Assembly: GCA_963676845.2 (NCBI GenBank)
Contig: CAXXKK010000019.1
Coordinates: 1-64,000 of the forward strand
Direction of reading: 5' to 3'
Origin: G963662675 sp963676845
GTDB lineage: Bacteria; Bacteroidota; Bacteroidia; Bacteroidales; Prolixibacteraceae
DNA: 64,000 bases
In this document: piece by piece, positions 55,114 to 64,000 of the stretch
Numbering within the stretch: the stretch's first letter is position 1
Layout: every line of letters begins with the position of its first letter
The notes under the pieces: generated by a model
Told to the model about the DNA's origin: nothing
Databases searched by the model: none
The model's input: only the letters and a program-made list of their open reading frames with translations
Program-made: the position numbers and the translations under genes

Positions 55114-57597
55114 TTACCTTTTAACAATCCTTTTTGTAACAGACTTTCCATCTTCAAAACGGATAGTCACAAAATAGAAACCAGAAGACAATGAGCCCAA
55201 ATCTAATGATTCAGATAATATATTACCGGACACATCTAAAGATCTTCTGTAAACTGTTAGACCTGTACTATTTAAAATAAAAACTTCAACTTTTTTAACA
55301 CCTCCATTGAACAAACCTGAAATATTCAGGCTTTCTTCAACCGGATTGGGATAAATCAATATATCCTCAGCTGACTCCTCTTCTAGAGAAATCCCTGTTT
55401 CAATTTCTTTAATCAACAAGTTATCAATCACCCATCCCCAACCATGTGCGTATGGGTCTGAATACAAACGGAAACGAATATAAATAGTATCCTCAACAGC
55501 AAAATGCCCATTTTCTGTTAAATTAATTTCCCGCTGACGGAAATACGATTTGTTTCCATCAGCCTCTGAATTATTTCCACTTATATTTTGAACGTAATAA
55601 TTTGACCAGCTCACATTGTCTCCGGAATCATATCCATCAATTAAAGGCAACCAGTTGTCTTCTCCATTTTTAGAACCTTCAACTATCACATAATCCCAAA
55701 ATTCAACATCCTTAAAATCAGTTCCACTCTCACCTGGTTCAACCAGAACAACTTCTTTATATCTCATTTTGGTATTTGCCGTAAGAATAATCGGATATTT
55801 CAACATGGTAACATAGTTGTAAGAACCATCTTCAGTTTCAGGACTAAGATATGGATGCGGACTGTGCAAAGCTCCATTATCAAAGTTCTCTCCCGTATAG
55901 ATACTAAAATCATCAGAAATGAAGTCACGCGATTCCGAATCAAAATCATTCTCGTAAATAGTTACTGGTTCATAAAGTCCTTCTACATAAAAAGTGAAAT
56001 ATCCTTCTTCTGGTTCTGGCAAGGTATAAGTATTTGCATTTGATGAAGCATCCGTTGCAATGATCCGGTAACGAATAGAGTCCCCATCCACCAAGCCATC
56101 AAAGCTTAACTGAGTTGTGTATAAGTCATTTGAACCAGCAGTTAATAGCTTCTCATTTGGACTTTGATCATTTATTATGTATTCAATCTCCACATCCTTT
56201 ATCCCAAGGTTATCAGTTGCAGTTACATCAATATCAACAAATTGATTAGACTCCAACATATAAACAACAGGATCATGACTCAACTCAGGAGTTGTCGTAT
56301 CTTCTCCAACAACAAAAGAAAAGTACTCTTCCGGAGCACGTGCTGGTAAACTATATGTTGTCTCACTGGTATCAGCAGCAGATATATAATATTTATAGTT
56401 ACCATCAGGTAATGCAGGAAGCATAGTTATAAAAAGATCCGTACTCGAATCATAAGTCATATCATAAGTAATCTCCTCATTCTCAAACTCCGAAGATGTA
56501 AAGTGAAGGACTACCGAAGTACTGTCTAGTTCTGTATCGCTTATTATTTCTGCTGACATTTCAATAGGTTCACTAACAGCCTCCATATCTTTCAGGTGAT
56601 CGTGACTTATTGATGTATACTCCCATCCCATATCTGCAAAAATCCCCAGGACAAACGCCCCAGGATCATGAATCGCTTCCCCTTGCCCAATTTGTGGAGT
56701 CATCAAAGAATTAGAATTACCACTCATATATGTATATTCATTTAAATGATAAACACTAGATCCTTCATCATAAGTTGTTGGAGCATATAACCGAGGATAA
56801 CTATCATCTTCATTAAATGATTTTGCCGTTTCACTTTTATACAACAAATAATTAGATGTAATCTCTTCGTATAGTTCAGAGGAAGGATTCTCAAACAAAC
56901 TTGTATCTGTTAAGTGTTCCTGATCCTGATTGACCACATTCCGGTCAAATACCCCCGGATGATATTCAATATAACCATATCCGGCAATATCCTCATCAGC
57001 CATGATCATTCCTGTAAATCCAAGACCATGTGTTATTTCATGAAGAACAACAGTAACAAAATCATACTTCTCAATTGGAGTATTCCCATCTATGCCAAAA
57101 TACCAATTTACATCAGAACTAAAACTCGCAAAAATATCAGGAGAAGAAGCATCTGTTATCTCCTTACCCTCTAGTTTCTCAACTAAAGCTATCGGATAAT
57201 ATGTGTCAGCCAAAGGCGCAGCATCAAAATTTTCATAATAATTACTCGGCGTACAATTTCCAAGGACACCTTCATCTAAATCCTCCCAGGTAACATTCAT
57301 ATTGATGGTAATCGGAGACTTTAGCAAAGACTCCCAAATTCCAACTGCATAATCAAATGCAGCTTGAGCATCTTCTGGAAAATTTACATATTCAACATTG
57401 ATTGTAGCCCCATTTCCATCTGTTGATTTTAATCTTTTTGAAAATGCCTCGGGAGGAGCAATAAAACTTTTCTCCACCACTCCGGAACCATAACAACTAG
57501 CCCGACTTAAATCCTTTACATCAATCGGCAATTTTTCTTGTGCCTGGGCAATTACAAATGCAACAAGCATTAGTGATACAATTAGTAATCTTTTCAT
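55114..57597 (-). CDS. Secreted metzincin-like metalloprotease with T9SS sorting domain
   Basis: 827 residues. Signal peptide (about 1-19, VIAQAQ). Zinc site HEITHGLGF (186-194) with catalytic E187, and a later Met-turn-like NSLMTP, both metzincin features. The central region (about 350-550) has two extracellular beta-sandwich repeats (ITYDMTYDSSTDLF; DNLGIKDVEIEY). A further jelly-roll-like part (about 555-735) precedes the C-terminal type IX sorting domain (ILIYPNPVEESLNISG ... FVTIRF ... KRIVKR). Expected on the surface or secreted via T9SS, degrading extracellular protein. Exact peptidase family uncertain. Confidence 0.88.
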   Translation of the reverse strand: MKRLLIVSLMLVAFVIAQAQEKLPIDVKDLSRASCYGSGVVEKSFIAPPEAFSKRLKSTDGNGATINVEYVNFPEDAQAAFDYAVGIWESLLKSPITINMNVTWEDLDEGVLGNCTPSNYYENFDAAPLADTYYPIALVEKLEGKEITDASSPDIFASFSSDVNWYFGIDGNTPIEKYDFVTVVLHEITHGLGFTGMIMADEDIAGYGYIEYHPGVFDRNVVNQDQEHLTDTSLFENPSSELYEEITSNYLLYKSETAKSFNEDDSYPRLYAPTTYDEGSSVYHLNEYTYMSGNSNSLMTPQIGQGEAIHDPGAFVLGIFADMGWEYTSISHDHLKDMEAVSEPIEMSAEIISDTELDSTSVVLHFTSSEFENEEITYDMTYDSSTDLFITMLPALPDGNYKYYISAADTSETTYSLPARAPEEYFSFVVGEDTTTPELSHDPVVYMLESNQFVDIDVTATDNLGIKDVEIEYIINDQSPNEKLLTAGSNDLYTTQLSFDGLVDGDSIRYRIIATDASSNANTYTLPEPEEGYFTFYVEGLYEPVTIYENDFDSESRDFISDDFSIYTGENFDNGALHSPHPYLSPETEDGSYNYVTMLKYPIILTANTKMRYKEVVLVEPGESGTDFKDVEFWDYVIVEGSKNGEDNWLPLIDGYDSGDNVSWSNYYVQNISGNNSEADGNKSYFRQREINLTENGHFAVEDTIYIRFRLYSDPYAHGWGWVIDNLLIKEIETGISLEEESAEDILIYPNPVEESLNISGLFNGGVKKVEVFILNSTGLTVYRRSLDVSGNILSESLDLGSLSSGFYFVTIRFEDGKSVTKRIVKR

Positions 57598-57778
57598 ACT
57601 GTTAATTTTTCTGTTAACAGGATAGCAATTGTTTAAACATATATGCTATACTTATTCTGGGAATATTTTATTTTTGCTAAACTTGATTGCAATATAACAA
57701 CTATTAAAATTGATAGTTATATCAAGTCAAAGTTAACTTATAAAACACGTTGAACAATAAACCTATTCTGTTTTTATT

Positions 57779-59200
57779 ATGAAGATTGGTTTGCAAATTA
57801 CAGGATTAATTACACTTTTAATACTAATTACTTCCGGAACATCTGAAGGTCAACACCTTGACGAATCTCTTCGTCCTCAGGTGCATTACTCTCCGGCAGT
57901 TGACAGTCTGGAACAAACCTATGGGTTAGTGAATATTGAAGATGAATACCATGTATTTTATCAGCATTTCCCCATTAATGATGAAACTTCCCAAATGAAA
58001 TGGGGACAGGCTGTAAGTACAGACTTAATTCATTGGAAAGAAATTAATGAGGCTCCAATACCTATAGAAACAGATACAGAATGTTCTGCTGCAGTTATAG
58101 TTGACAATGCCAACAAATCAGGTCTTAAATCAGGGGATATTGCTCCAATAATCTTCTTTACACTTAATGAAGATGGCGATTTTTCAATAACCTACAGTAA
58201 CGACAAAGGACGAAACTGGGAAAAATATGATTCCCCAATAAATATTGAACTTCCTCATTTTGCTTATGATCCTAATATCTTCTGGCATGAAGCTTCCAAC
58301 AAATATATTTTAACCATATGGACTCAGGATGATAATGAGGAAAATGAAGGTATTTCTTTCTTTAGCTCTCCCAATTTAATTGATTGGGCTTTTGAAAGCC
58401 ATTTAAATGGGATTGTTAATACTCCCGCAAACTTAATTGAGATCCCTCTTAGTGATGAATCAACCAGCAAGTGGGTTCTTTTCGATAGTTCCGGCTCTTA
58501 TCAGATAGGAAATTTTGATGGGGAAAAATTTGTTTCTGAAACAGAACTAATGGACTACGACCTTGGTGTAAACTTTTATGGATCTCAAATTTGCATAGAC
58601 CAAGAAAACGGAAGAATCATACAGATTTCAAGTTTATTAGGAGGGAATTACCCAGACATGCCTTTCTCTGGGCAATTAACTTTTCCAACGGTTCTTACAT
58701 TAACATCAACTGCAGATGGAGTCAGGATAAAGAAAACTCCAATTGAAGAGATAAAAGAACTCCATGAAAAAAACGGTTCTTTTTATAAAAATGAATCCCA
58801 ATATCCAGGATTAAATAAAAATTTAACAAAGAAGGTCAAAGGTGATTGCCTCCATATAGTTGGAACATTCGACCTTAAAACAGTAAATAATTTTGGATTT
58901 GTAGCTCGAAGTACCAAAAGTGGAGAAGGAGCTGAAATTTATTTTGATGCTACTAAAAACACAATACATTGCATGGGGAACAAAGCTCCGTTAGAGCCTG
59001 CAGATGGAAAAATAAAATTAGAGATTATTATTGACAGGGCGTCTGTTGAAGTTTTTGCTAATGATGGCCTTATTTCTTTTTCCTGTTATTTAGAAGCTGA
59101 TCCAAAAGCTGACCGATTAATTTTATTCAACAATGGCGGTGAGTTGTTAGTTGAAGATCTTGAAATATATAATCTCAAATCTATTTACAGCACAGAATAA
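57779..59200 (+). CDS. GH32-fold secreted protein lacking catalytic residues (probable pseudoenzyme)
   Basis: 473 residues. Signal peptide (about 1-24). Five-bladed propeller followed by the GH32 C-terminal sandwich, recognised by VEVFANDG (IDRASVEVFANDG). The nucleophile motif of GH32 (H-x-[TS]-P-x3-WMNDPNG) aligns at 36-49 as HYSPAVDSLEQTYG: the catalytic Asp is Gln46. RDP becomes YDP (163-165). The acid/base motif E-C-P appears as N-T-P (214-216), so Glu is lost. Remaining blade motifs (NFYGSQICIDQENGRIIQI) are well kept. Fructan hydrolysis is therefore unlikely; carbohydrate binding is possible. Confidence 0.8.
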   Translation: MKIGLQITGLITLLILITSGTSEGQHLDESLRPQVHYSPAVDSLEQTYGLVNIEDEYHVFYQHFPINDETSQMKWGQAVSTDLIHWKEINEAPIPIETDTECSAAVIVDNANKSGLKSGDIAPIIFFTLNEDGDFSITYSNDKGRNWEKYDSPINIELPHFAYDPNIFWHEASNKYILTIWTQDDNEENEGISFFSSPNLIDWAFESHLNGIVNTPANLIEIPLSDESTSKWVLFDSSGSYQIGNFDGEKFVSETELMDYDLGVNFYGSQICIDQENGRIIQISSLLGGNYPDMPFSGQLTFPTVLTLTSTADGVRIKKTPIEEIKELHEKNGSFYKNESQYPGLNKNLTKKVKGDCLHIVGTFDLKTVNNFGFVARSTKSGEGAEIYFDATKNTIHCMGNKAPLEPADGKIKLEIIIDRASVEVFANDGLISFSCYLEADPKADRLILFNNGGELLVEDLEIYNLKSIYSTE

Positions 59201-59236
59201 TATTTTTTTGAGTTAATCAAATATGAAGATAATTAC

Positions 59237-59273
59237 AGAGAGGTTCAATGATTTGTTCCTCTCTTTTTTTTTT
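59237..59273 (+). terminator. Terminator of the GH32-like gene
   Basis: AGAGAGG / CCTCTCT stem (59237-59243, 59258-59264) followed by a long T-run. It overlaps the 5' extension of the rnr frame, which argues that rnr starts further down. Confidence 0.85.
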
Positions 59274-59318
59274 CGGAATCAATCGACTAACTTCAATCAA
59301 AATTATACGACACAAAGT

Positions 59319-61463
59319 ATGGTAAAAAAGAAAAAGAAACGTAGAAAGTTAAATTCAACTTTCAATAAGAAAAACCTGAAAAAGGCAATTCTATCCCTAT
59401 TTTACGAGAGTCCACAAAAAACATATAACTACCGCCAAATAGCCGGCCTTCTCGAAATCAAAACCCCGGATGCACGCAAGCTCGTCAATGTAGTTCTTGA
59501 AGAGCTTGCAGAAAGTGAAAACCTGGAACAGGTTCAGCGTGGAAAATTCAAGCTGAAATCTAAAGGAGGATATATTTGCGGACGAGTTGAGCTTCAGCCT
59601 CAAGGATTTGGCTATATCATTTCCGATGAAATGGATAAACCCGTTTTGGTTTCACAACGAAACTTAAACCATGCCATGGAAGGTGATCAGGTAAAAGTTT
59701 TACTTTATGCTCACCGAAAAAAATTCCAACCCGAAGGAGAAGTTATTGAGATTACCGAAAGAGCAAAATCAACTTTTGTTGGAGTAATCGAACGTTCCAG
59801 AAATTATGCCTTCCTTATTCCTGTGGGGAAAGTCAGCTTCGATATTTTTATTCCACTGGAAAAACTGAATGGTGCCAAAGACGGGCAAAAGGTTATTGGC
59901 AAAATCACGGAGTGGCCCAAGAAAGCCAAAAATCCATTTGGTGAGGTTATAGAGATACTTGGTAATTCCGGAGAGAATGAAACCGAGATGCACGCCATCC
60001 TTGCTGAGTTTGATTTACCCATCCGCTTCCCTGAGAATGTTCTGAAAGCAGCTGAAAAAATCTCATTAGAGATTCCCAAAGAAGAAATTAAGAACAGACG
60101 GGATATGCGAAAGGTAACCACCTTTACCATTGATCCTGAAGATGCCAAAGATTTTGATGATGCCTTATCTCTGAAAAGATTGAAAGATGGTCTTTACGAA
60201 GTGGGTATTCACATTGCGGATGTTAGCCACTATGTAAAACCCAACAGTATTTTGGACGACGAAGCTTACAACCGAGCCACATCGGTTTACCTGGTCGACC
60301 GGGTTGTTCCTATGTTGCCGGAAAAGCTGTCTAATGGAGTTTGCTCTTTAAGACCAAATGAAGATAAACTTTGCTTTTCAGCTGTTTTTAAAATCACTGA
60401 AGATGCAGAGGTTGTTGGAGAATGGTTCGGCAGAACAGTAATACACTCAGACAAACGATTTACCTATGAAGAAGCGCAGGATATCATTGAAACTGGTGAT
60501 GGAGAGCTCAAGGAAGAAGTGCTTCTACTGGATAAGCTGGCCAAGAAACTCCGGAACAAACGATTCAAAGACGGCTCATTATCCTTTGACCGGATTGAAG
60601 TAAAATTTGAAATAGATGATGATGGGAAACCACTTTCAGTCTTCTTTAAAGAATCGAAAGACAGTAATCAGCTTATTGAAGAATTCATGTTGTTGGCCAA
60701 CAAAAAAGTTGCTGAATTTGTGGGCAACGTAAAGGGAAGCAAAGTGGCAAAAACCTTTGTTTATCGCATTCACGATAAGCCCGACCCCGAAAAGCTGGAT
60801 AACTTTAACCACTTCATCAAACGATTTGGATATGGCATTCAAACAACAACTCCCAAAACCATTTCAAATTCGCTGAATGCCTTAATGAATAATGTAAAAG
60901 GAAAAAACGAACAGAATGTAATTGAAACCCTTGCCATTCGGTCCATGGCAAAGGCGGCCTATTCAACCCGAAATATCGGTCACTATGGTTTGGGATTTGA
61001 GTATTACAGTCACTTTACATCACCTATCCGCCGTTATCCAGATGTAATGGTACATCGTTTATTGGAACGCTATCTGGATGGAGGACGCTCTGCTAATGCT
61101 CAAAAATATGAGGATTATTGCAAACATTCATCCGAAATGGAAAACCGGGCAGCCAATGCTGAACGTTCATCCATTAAATACAAACAGGTTGAATTTATGA
61201 AAGATCACATTGGCGAAGTATTTCCCGGAGTAATTTCAGGTGTTACCGATTGGGGAATCTATGTTGAACTTGAAAACAAATGTGAGGGAATGGTTCCTAT
61301 GCGAGAATTAGATGATGACTTTTACACCTTTGATGAGAAGAATTATTGTTTGGTTGGAAAACATAGCTCAAAAACTTACCAACTCGGAGAAGAAGTTAAA
61401 GTCGAAATTTATCGTGCAAATTTAGAAAAGAAACAACTTGATTTTAAGCTTATTGAAGGATAG
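59319..61463 (+). CDS. rnr: Ribonuclease R (RNB-family 3'-5' exoribonuclease)
   Basis: 714 residues from ATG 59319 (MVKKKKKRRKLNSTF). An in-frame ATG at 59223 precedes a terminator hairpin and is rejected. N-terminal winged helix (about 20-75), cold-shock OB domains (about 80-225), RNB catalytic domain with the Asp cluster DPEDAKDFDDAL (272-283), and a C-terminal S1 domain (about 634-712; GVISGVTDWGIYVELENKCEG). Degrades structured RNA in the cytoplasm. No lysine-rich C-terminal tail, but a basic N-terminus. Confidence 0.95.
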   Translation: MVKKKKKRRKLNSTFNKKNLKKAILSLFYESPQKTYNYRQIAGLLEIKTPDARKLVNVVLEELAESENLEQVQRGKFKLKSKGGYICGRVELQPQGFGYIISDEMDKPVLVSQRNLNHAMEGDQVKVLLYAHRKKFQPEGEVIEITERAKSTFVGVIERSRNYAFLIPVGKVSFDIFIPLEKLNGAKDGQKVIGKITEWPKKAKNPFGEVIEILGNSGENETEMHAILAEFDLPIRFPENVLKAAEKISLEIPKEEIKNRRDMRKVTTFTIDPEDAKDFDDALSLKRLKDGLYEVGIHIADVSHYVKPNSILDDEAYNRATSVYLVDRVVPMLPEKLSNGVCSLRPNEDKLCFSAVFKITEDAEVVGEWFGRTVIHSDKRFTYEEAQDIIETGDGELKEEVLLLDKLAKKLRNKRFKDGSLSFDRIEVKFEIDDDGKPLSVFFKESKDSNQLIEEFMLLANKKVAEFVGNVKGSKVAKTFVYRIHDKPDPEKLDNFNHFIKRFGYGIQTTTPKTISNSLNALMNNVKGKNEQNVIETLAIRSMAKAAYSTRNIGHYGLGFEYYSHFTSPIRRYPDVMVHRLLERYLDGGRSANAQKYEDYCKHSSEMENRAANAERSSIKYKQVEFMKDHIGEVFPGVISGVTDWGIYVELENKCEGMVPMRELDDDFYTFDEKNYCLVGKHSSKTYQLGEEVKVEIYRANLEKKQLDFKLIEG

Positions 61464-61510
61464 AATTTTAGACCTTTTTATATTTTGAAGAATAAATTCG
61501 AAAAATAAAG

Positions 61511-61518
61511 TATATTTG
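61511..61518 (+). promoter_or_regulatory. -7 promoter box of the TetR-family gene
   Basis: TATATTTG matches TAnnTTTG; a TTTG at 61484-61487 lies 23 bases upstream, at the long end of permitted spacing. It is 25 bases before the ATG at 61543. Confidence 0.4.
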
Positions 61519-61542
61519 CTCTTCTCTTAAAAAACTTCGAAT

Positions 61543-62151
61543 ATGGTAATGAATCAAAATAATGGGGGAAATAAAAAAGATGCCAATCGTGAAAATATTC
61601 TGAAAATTGCCCAGGATATTTTTAGTAAGTATGGCTATAAAAAAACAACACTTGATGACATTGCCAATGCTGTAAGAAAAGGTAAAAGTTCTCTCTATTA
61701 TTACTTTAACAGCAAAGAAGATCTTTTTCAGGCAGTTGTAAGCAAAGAGGTTGATATACTCAAGCGTGAACTTGAAACTGTGGTAATGAGAAATACTGAT
61801 CCGGTAGAAAAATTACGCGAATACATTCTGACAAAACTTACTTCTTTCCGGGGATTGGCAAACTTCTACCATGCACTGGAAAATGATGTGACAGCCATCG
61901 AGTTTATTGAAAATATAAAAAATAAATATCAGCAAGATGAAATTCGCATGATCAAGCGAATACTGATTGAAGGAGTGCGTAAAAATATTTTTGAAGTTTA
62001 CGATTTTACACTGGCGGCTATTGGTATCACAACAGCAATAAAAGGTCTGGAGATGCCGCTTACGGCAGGAAACTATGGAACCATCAACCTGGAAAAAGGT
62101 GTGGACAATATCCTAAAAATCCTGTGCTACGGAATTATGAAACGATCTTAA
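61543..62151 (+). CDS. TetR-family transcriptional regulator
   Basis: 202 residues. HTH TTLDDIANAVRKGKSSLYYYFNSKEDLFQAVV (about 37-68) is TetR-type; the C-terminal half is divergent. Stand-alone plus-strand gene between rnr and the convergent metF, with its own -7 box. Target unknown; probably autoregulated. Confidence 0.9.
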   Translation: MVMNQNNGGNKKDANRENILKIAQDIFSKYGYKKTTLDDIANAVRKGKSSLYYYFNSKEDLFQAVVSKEVDILKRELETVVMRNTDPVEKLREYILTKLTSFRGLANFYHALENDVTAIEFIENIKNKYQQDEIRMIKRILIEGVRKNIFEVYDFTLAAIGITTAIKGLEMPLTAGNYGTINLEKGVDNILKILCYGIMKRS

Positions 62152-62170
62152 AAACCAAACATTCAGATAT

Positions 62171-62212
62171 AAAAAAGACGGAAATGAATAAACATCTCCG
62201 TCTTTCTTTTTT
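62171..62212. terminator. Bidirectional terminator between tetR and metF
   Basis: AAAGACGGA / TCCGTCTTT (62174-62182, 62197-62205) with A- and T-runs on both sides, between two convergent genes. Confidence 0.85.
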
Positions 62213-62227
62213 TAATTGAATTATTTC

Positions 62228-63181
62228 TTAAAAAACTGCTTCTACAATTTTACGGGTATTATCTGAAACACCATAAGTGTAAATGTGCAAACTTGGCACA
62301 TTATGAGCCACTAAATCTTTTGCCTGTTGAATAGCCCATTCTTTTCCAACGATTTTTGCATCGTCGTTATTTTTGCATTTTGCCAGCTCAGTCGCTAAAT
62401 CCTGAGGCAAATCAATCGCAAAAATCTTAGGTAAAACAGTCAGCTGATTCTTCAGATTGATGGGCTTAATTCCCGGAATAATAGGAACATTAATTCCGAC
62501 AGCACGACATTTATCCACAAAATCATAATACACCTGATTATCGAAAAACATCTGTGTTACGATGTAATCTGCACCTGCGTCTACCTTTTGTTTTAAATAA
62601 CCCAAATCGGTTTCAAAGTTTGGTGCTTCAAAATGCTTTTCAGGATAACCAGCTACTCCAATACAAAAATCCAGTGGAGAATTGTTTTTTAAATCAGGCT
62701 CCAGATATTTTCCTTCCCTCAAATTAACAATCTGCTCCACCAATTCGTTGGCATTTCCATGTCCGTCTGCATTTGGACGAAATACATGATCTGTCTTTAA
62801 ACCATCACCACGCAAAGCAAGTACATTCTCAATACCCATGAAATTAAGATCCATCAACACATGCTCAGTTTCGCTTTTTGAGAAACCGCCACACAAAATA
62901 TGAGGAACAACAGGAATTCCATATTTATGCTGAATGGCAGCAGCAATAGCAACTGTTCCGGGACGTTTACGAACTACCCGTTTTTCAATGCTTCCATCAG
63001 ACTTTTCCTTAAAAACCATCTCATCACGATGAGTGGTAATATTGATGTATTTCGGATCAAAATCTACCAAATTATCAATGGTTCTGTAAATATTTCCTGC
63101 ATCATTCCCTTTTAAAGGAGGAAGTATCTCAAAGGAAAAAACAGTTTTTTCACTCTTATTAATAATGTCTATAACTTTCAT
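62228..63181 (-). CDS. metF: 5,10-methylenetetrahydrofolate reductase
   Basis: 317 residues. Reduces methylene-THF to methyl-THF with FAD, supplying MetH. FSFEILPPLKGND (about 15-27) starts the barrel with the catalytic Glu; NITTHRDE, GIENVLALRGD (about 115-125) and QMFFDN are family marks. Third in a minus-strand run metH, small membrane protein, metF; this places the methyl donor and acceptor enzymes together. Confidence 0.95.
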   Translation of the reverse strand: MKVIDIINKSEKTVFSFEILPPLKGNDAGNIYRTIDNLVDFDPKYINITTHRDEMVFKEKSDGSIEKRVVRKRPGTVAIAAAIQHKYGIPVVPHILCGGFSKSETEHVLMDLNFMGIENVLALRGDGLKTDHVFRPNADGHGNANELVEQIVNLREGKYLEPDLKNNSPLDFCIGVAGYPEKHFEAPNFETDLGYLKQKVDAGADYIVTQMFFDNQVYYDFVDKCRAVGINVPIIPGIKPINLKNQLTVLPKIFAIDLPQDLATELAKCKNNDDAKIVGKEWAIQQAKDLVAHNVPSLHIYTYGVSDNTRKIVEAVF

Positions 63182-63190
63182 TTCAGCTAT

Positions 63191-63337
63191 CTATTTAAAC
63201 AGATTCTCAATTTTTTCGCCAGCCTTATTGGCCTCACGTTCAATTTGTTTTTCCACTGAATTGTTAAAGTGAAAAACCATATCAAGTGCAAACATAACTA
63301 CCATTCCTAAAATAAACGCAATAATTACCTTCTTCAT
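63191..63337 (-). CDS. 48-residue single-pass membrane protein between metH and metF
   Basis: ATG at 63337, TAG ending at 63191. Starts MKKVIIAFILGMVVMF, a hydrophobic helix (about 4-22), followed by a charged amphipathic segment (NSVEKQIEREANKAGEKIENLF). 43 bases after metH and 9 before the metF ATG, so within the same transcript. I do not recognise the family. The hydrophobic-then-coiled-coil layout, clean spacing and shared strand support a real gene; homologs would settle it. Confidence 0.65.
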   Translation of the reverse strand: MKKVIIAFILGMVVMFALDMVFHFNNSVEKQIEREANKAGEKIENLFK

Positions 63338-63380
63338 TGAATTATTTATTATCAATTAATTTCAATTTCCTGTGTATTTA

Positions 63381-64000
63381 CTAAACACCTTTATAATTTA
63401 AGTTGACAGGAAGAAATTGTTCCACCAAATCAACTGAAGCACCCTTACGGTTTGCGTAATCTTCAACCTGATCTTTACTGATTTTCTCCAATCCAAAATA
63501 TCTTGATTCAGGATGAGAAAAATACTGACCACAAACCGAAGCTGTTGGGTACATCGCATAATGTTCGGTCAGGGAAATTCCAATCTTTTCAACTCTTAAT
63601 AAATTGAATAGATTTTCCTTCTCATGATGCTCCGGACAAGCCGGATACCCCATTGCAGGGCGAATTCCCTGGTATTTTGATTTCAGGATATCATTCCATT
63701 CCAGATTTTCATCAGCGGCATAGCCCCAATATTCCTTGCGTACCTTTTCATGCAGAAGTTCAGCAAATGCCTCTGCCAAACGATCTGCCAAAGCTTCCAA
63801 CATAATGGCTTTGTAGTCGTCATGGTCAGCCTTGTACTGCTCCAGCCATTTCTCAATTCCAATGCCCGAAGTTACAGCAAATGCACCACAGTAATCTTCT
63901 TTCTTCGTCTCTACAGGAGCTACAAAATCTGACAGGCAGAAATTGTACAAACCTTCTTTTTTAGCCTCCTGCTGACGCAAATGATAAAAGCGGCCTTTTT
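63381..64000 (-). CDS. metH: Cobalamin-dependent methionine synthase, C-terminal part (truncated by the window)
   Basis: The frame is open to the window edge (about 206 residues visible), continuing through GRFYHLRQQEAKK. This is the activation (reactivation) domain that binds SAM: EYWGYAADENL, GIRPAMGYPACPEHHEKENLF and EHYAMYPTASVCGQYFSHPESRYFGL. The catalytic and cobalamin domains lie beyond the window. Transfers methyl from methyl-THF to homocysteine. Operon with the 48-residue protein and metF. Confidence 0.93.
   Translation of the reverse strand, partial: KGRFYHLRQQEAKKEGLYNFCLSDFVAPVETKKEDYCGAFAVTSGIGIEKWLEQYKADHDDYKAIMLEALADRLAEAFAELLHEKVRKEYWGYAADENLEWNDILKSKYQGIRPAMGYPACPEHHEKENLFNLLRVEKIGISLTEHYAMYPTASVCGQYFSHPESRYFGLEKISKDQVEDYANRKGASVDLVEQFLPVNLNYKGV

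Noticed and set aside
59223..59318. N-terminal extension of RNase R
   Set aside because: It crosses the intrinsic terminator of the preceding gene; the ATG at 59319 gives a normal RNase R N-terminus.
1..64000. tRNA or rRNA genes
   Set aside because: I found no T-loop GGTTCGAATCC-type signature with matching acceptor stem and no rRNA-like segment.

Overview
The window reads as a chromosomal segment of a member of the Bacteroidota, most likely a marine Bacteroidales/Marinilabiliales-type anaerobe or facultative organism. The evidence is: two secreted proteins with C-terminal type IX secretion sorting domains, lipoprotein glycosidases, promoter boxes of the TAnnTTTG type, low G+C, the DUF3098-uppP-truB-queA gene order, a DAHP synthase fused to type II chorismate mutase beside tyrA, and B12-dependent NrdJ and MetH. 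The genus cannot be fixed from sequence alone.

Layout. 1-2781: two tandem paralogous secreted esterase-like proteins, the first cut by the window edge. 2800-7455: an accessory island holding dispersed palindromic repeats, a 20-bp-period TGCAGG array, a 21-bp-period GGAAT array, an IS3-family element and an AT-rich solitary OLD-like ATPase/TOPRIM nuclease. A 15-bp repeat occurs on both sides of the IS and nuclease. 7456-11544: pterin genes (folK, folX, folM), a universal stress protein, riboflavin synthase and a small unknown. 11785-15408: a large multi-PAS histidine kinase with two compensating frameshifts. 15529-23095: rfbB and a TetR-MFP-RND-TolC efflux operon whose TolC gene is frameshifted. 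23265-28369: two GH3 lipoprotein glycosidases, one frameshifted. 28783-39096: housekeeping genes (nrdJ, waaA, rnhA, queA, truB, uppP, a DUF3098 protein, a YfhO-like protein). 39164-44542: a three-gene surface-polysaccharide operon that includes an FrhB-pyruvyltransferase fusion. 44532-48489: secreted and surface proteins. 49274-54858: trpS, rbfA, a methyltransferase, a LolC/E-type permease, DAHP synthase-chorismate mutase and tyrA. 55114-64000: a T9SS metalloprotease, a GH32-fold protein lacking catalytic residues, rnr, a TetR regulator, metF, a 48-residue membrane protein and the end of metH.

The most striking regulatory feature is ahead of the tyrA/DAHP synthase-chorismate mutase operon (54871-55031, minus strand). 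A -7 box is followed by a 22-codon leader ORF with eight consecutive aromatic codons (YYFWYYFF), then a strong intrinsic terminator just before the tyrA start. This has the architecture of a ribosome-mediated attenuator sensing tyrosine, phenylalanine and tryptophan together.

Other points worth following are the two periodic palindromic arrays, the GH32 pseudoenzyme, the FrhB-pyruvyltransferase fusion, the FolK-FolX-FolM cassette, and four single-base indels in three otherwise well-preserved genes, which may be sequence errors.
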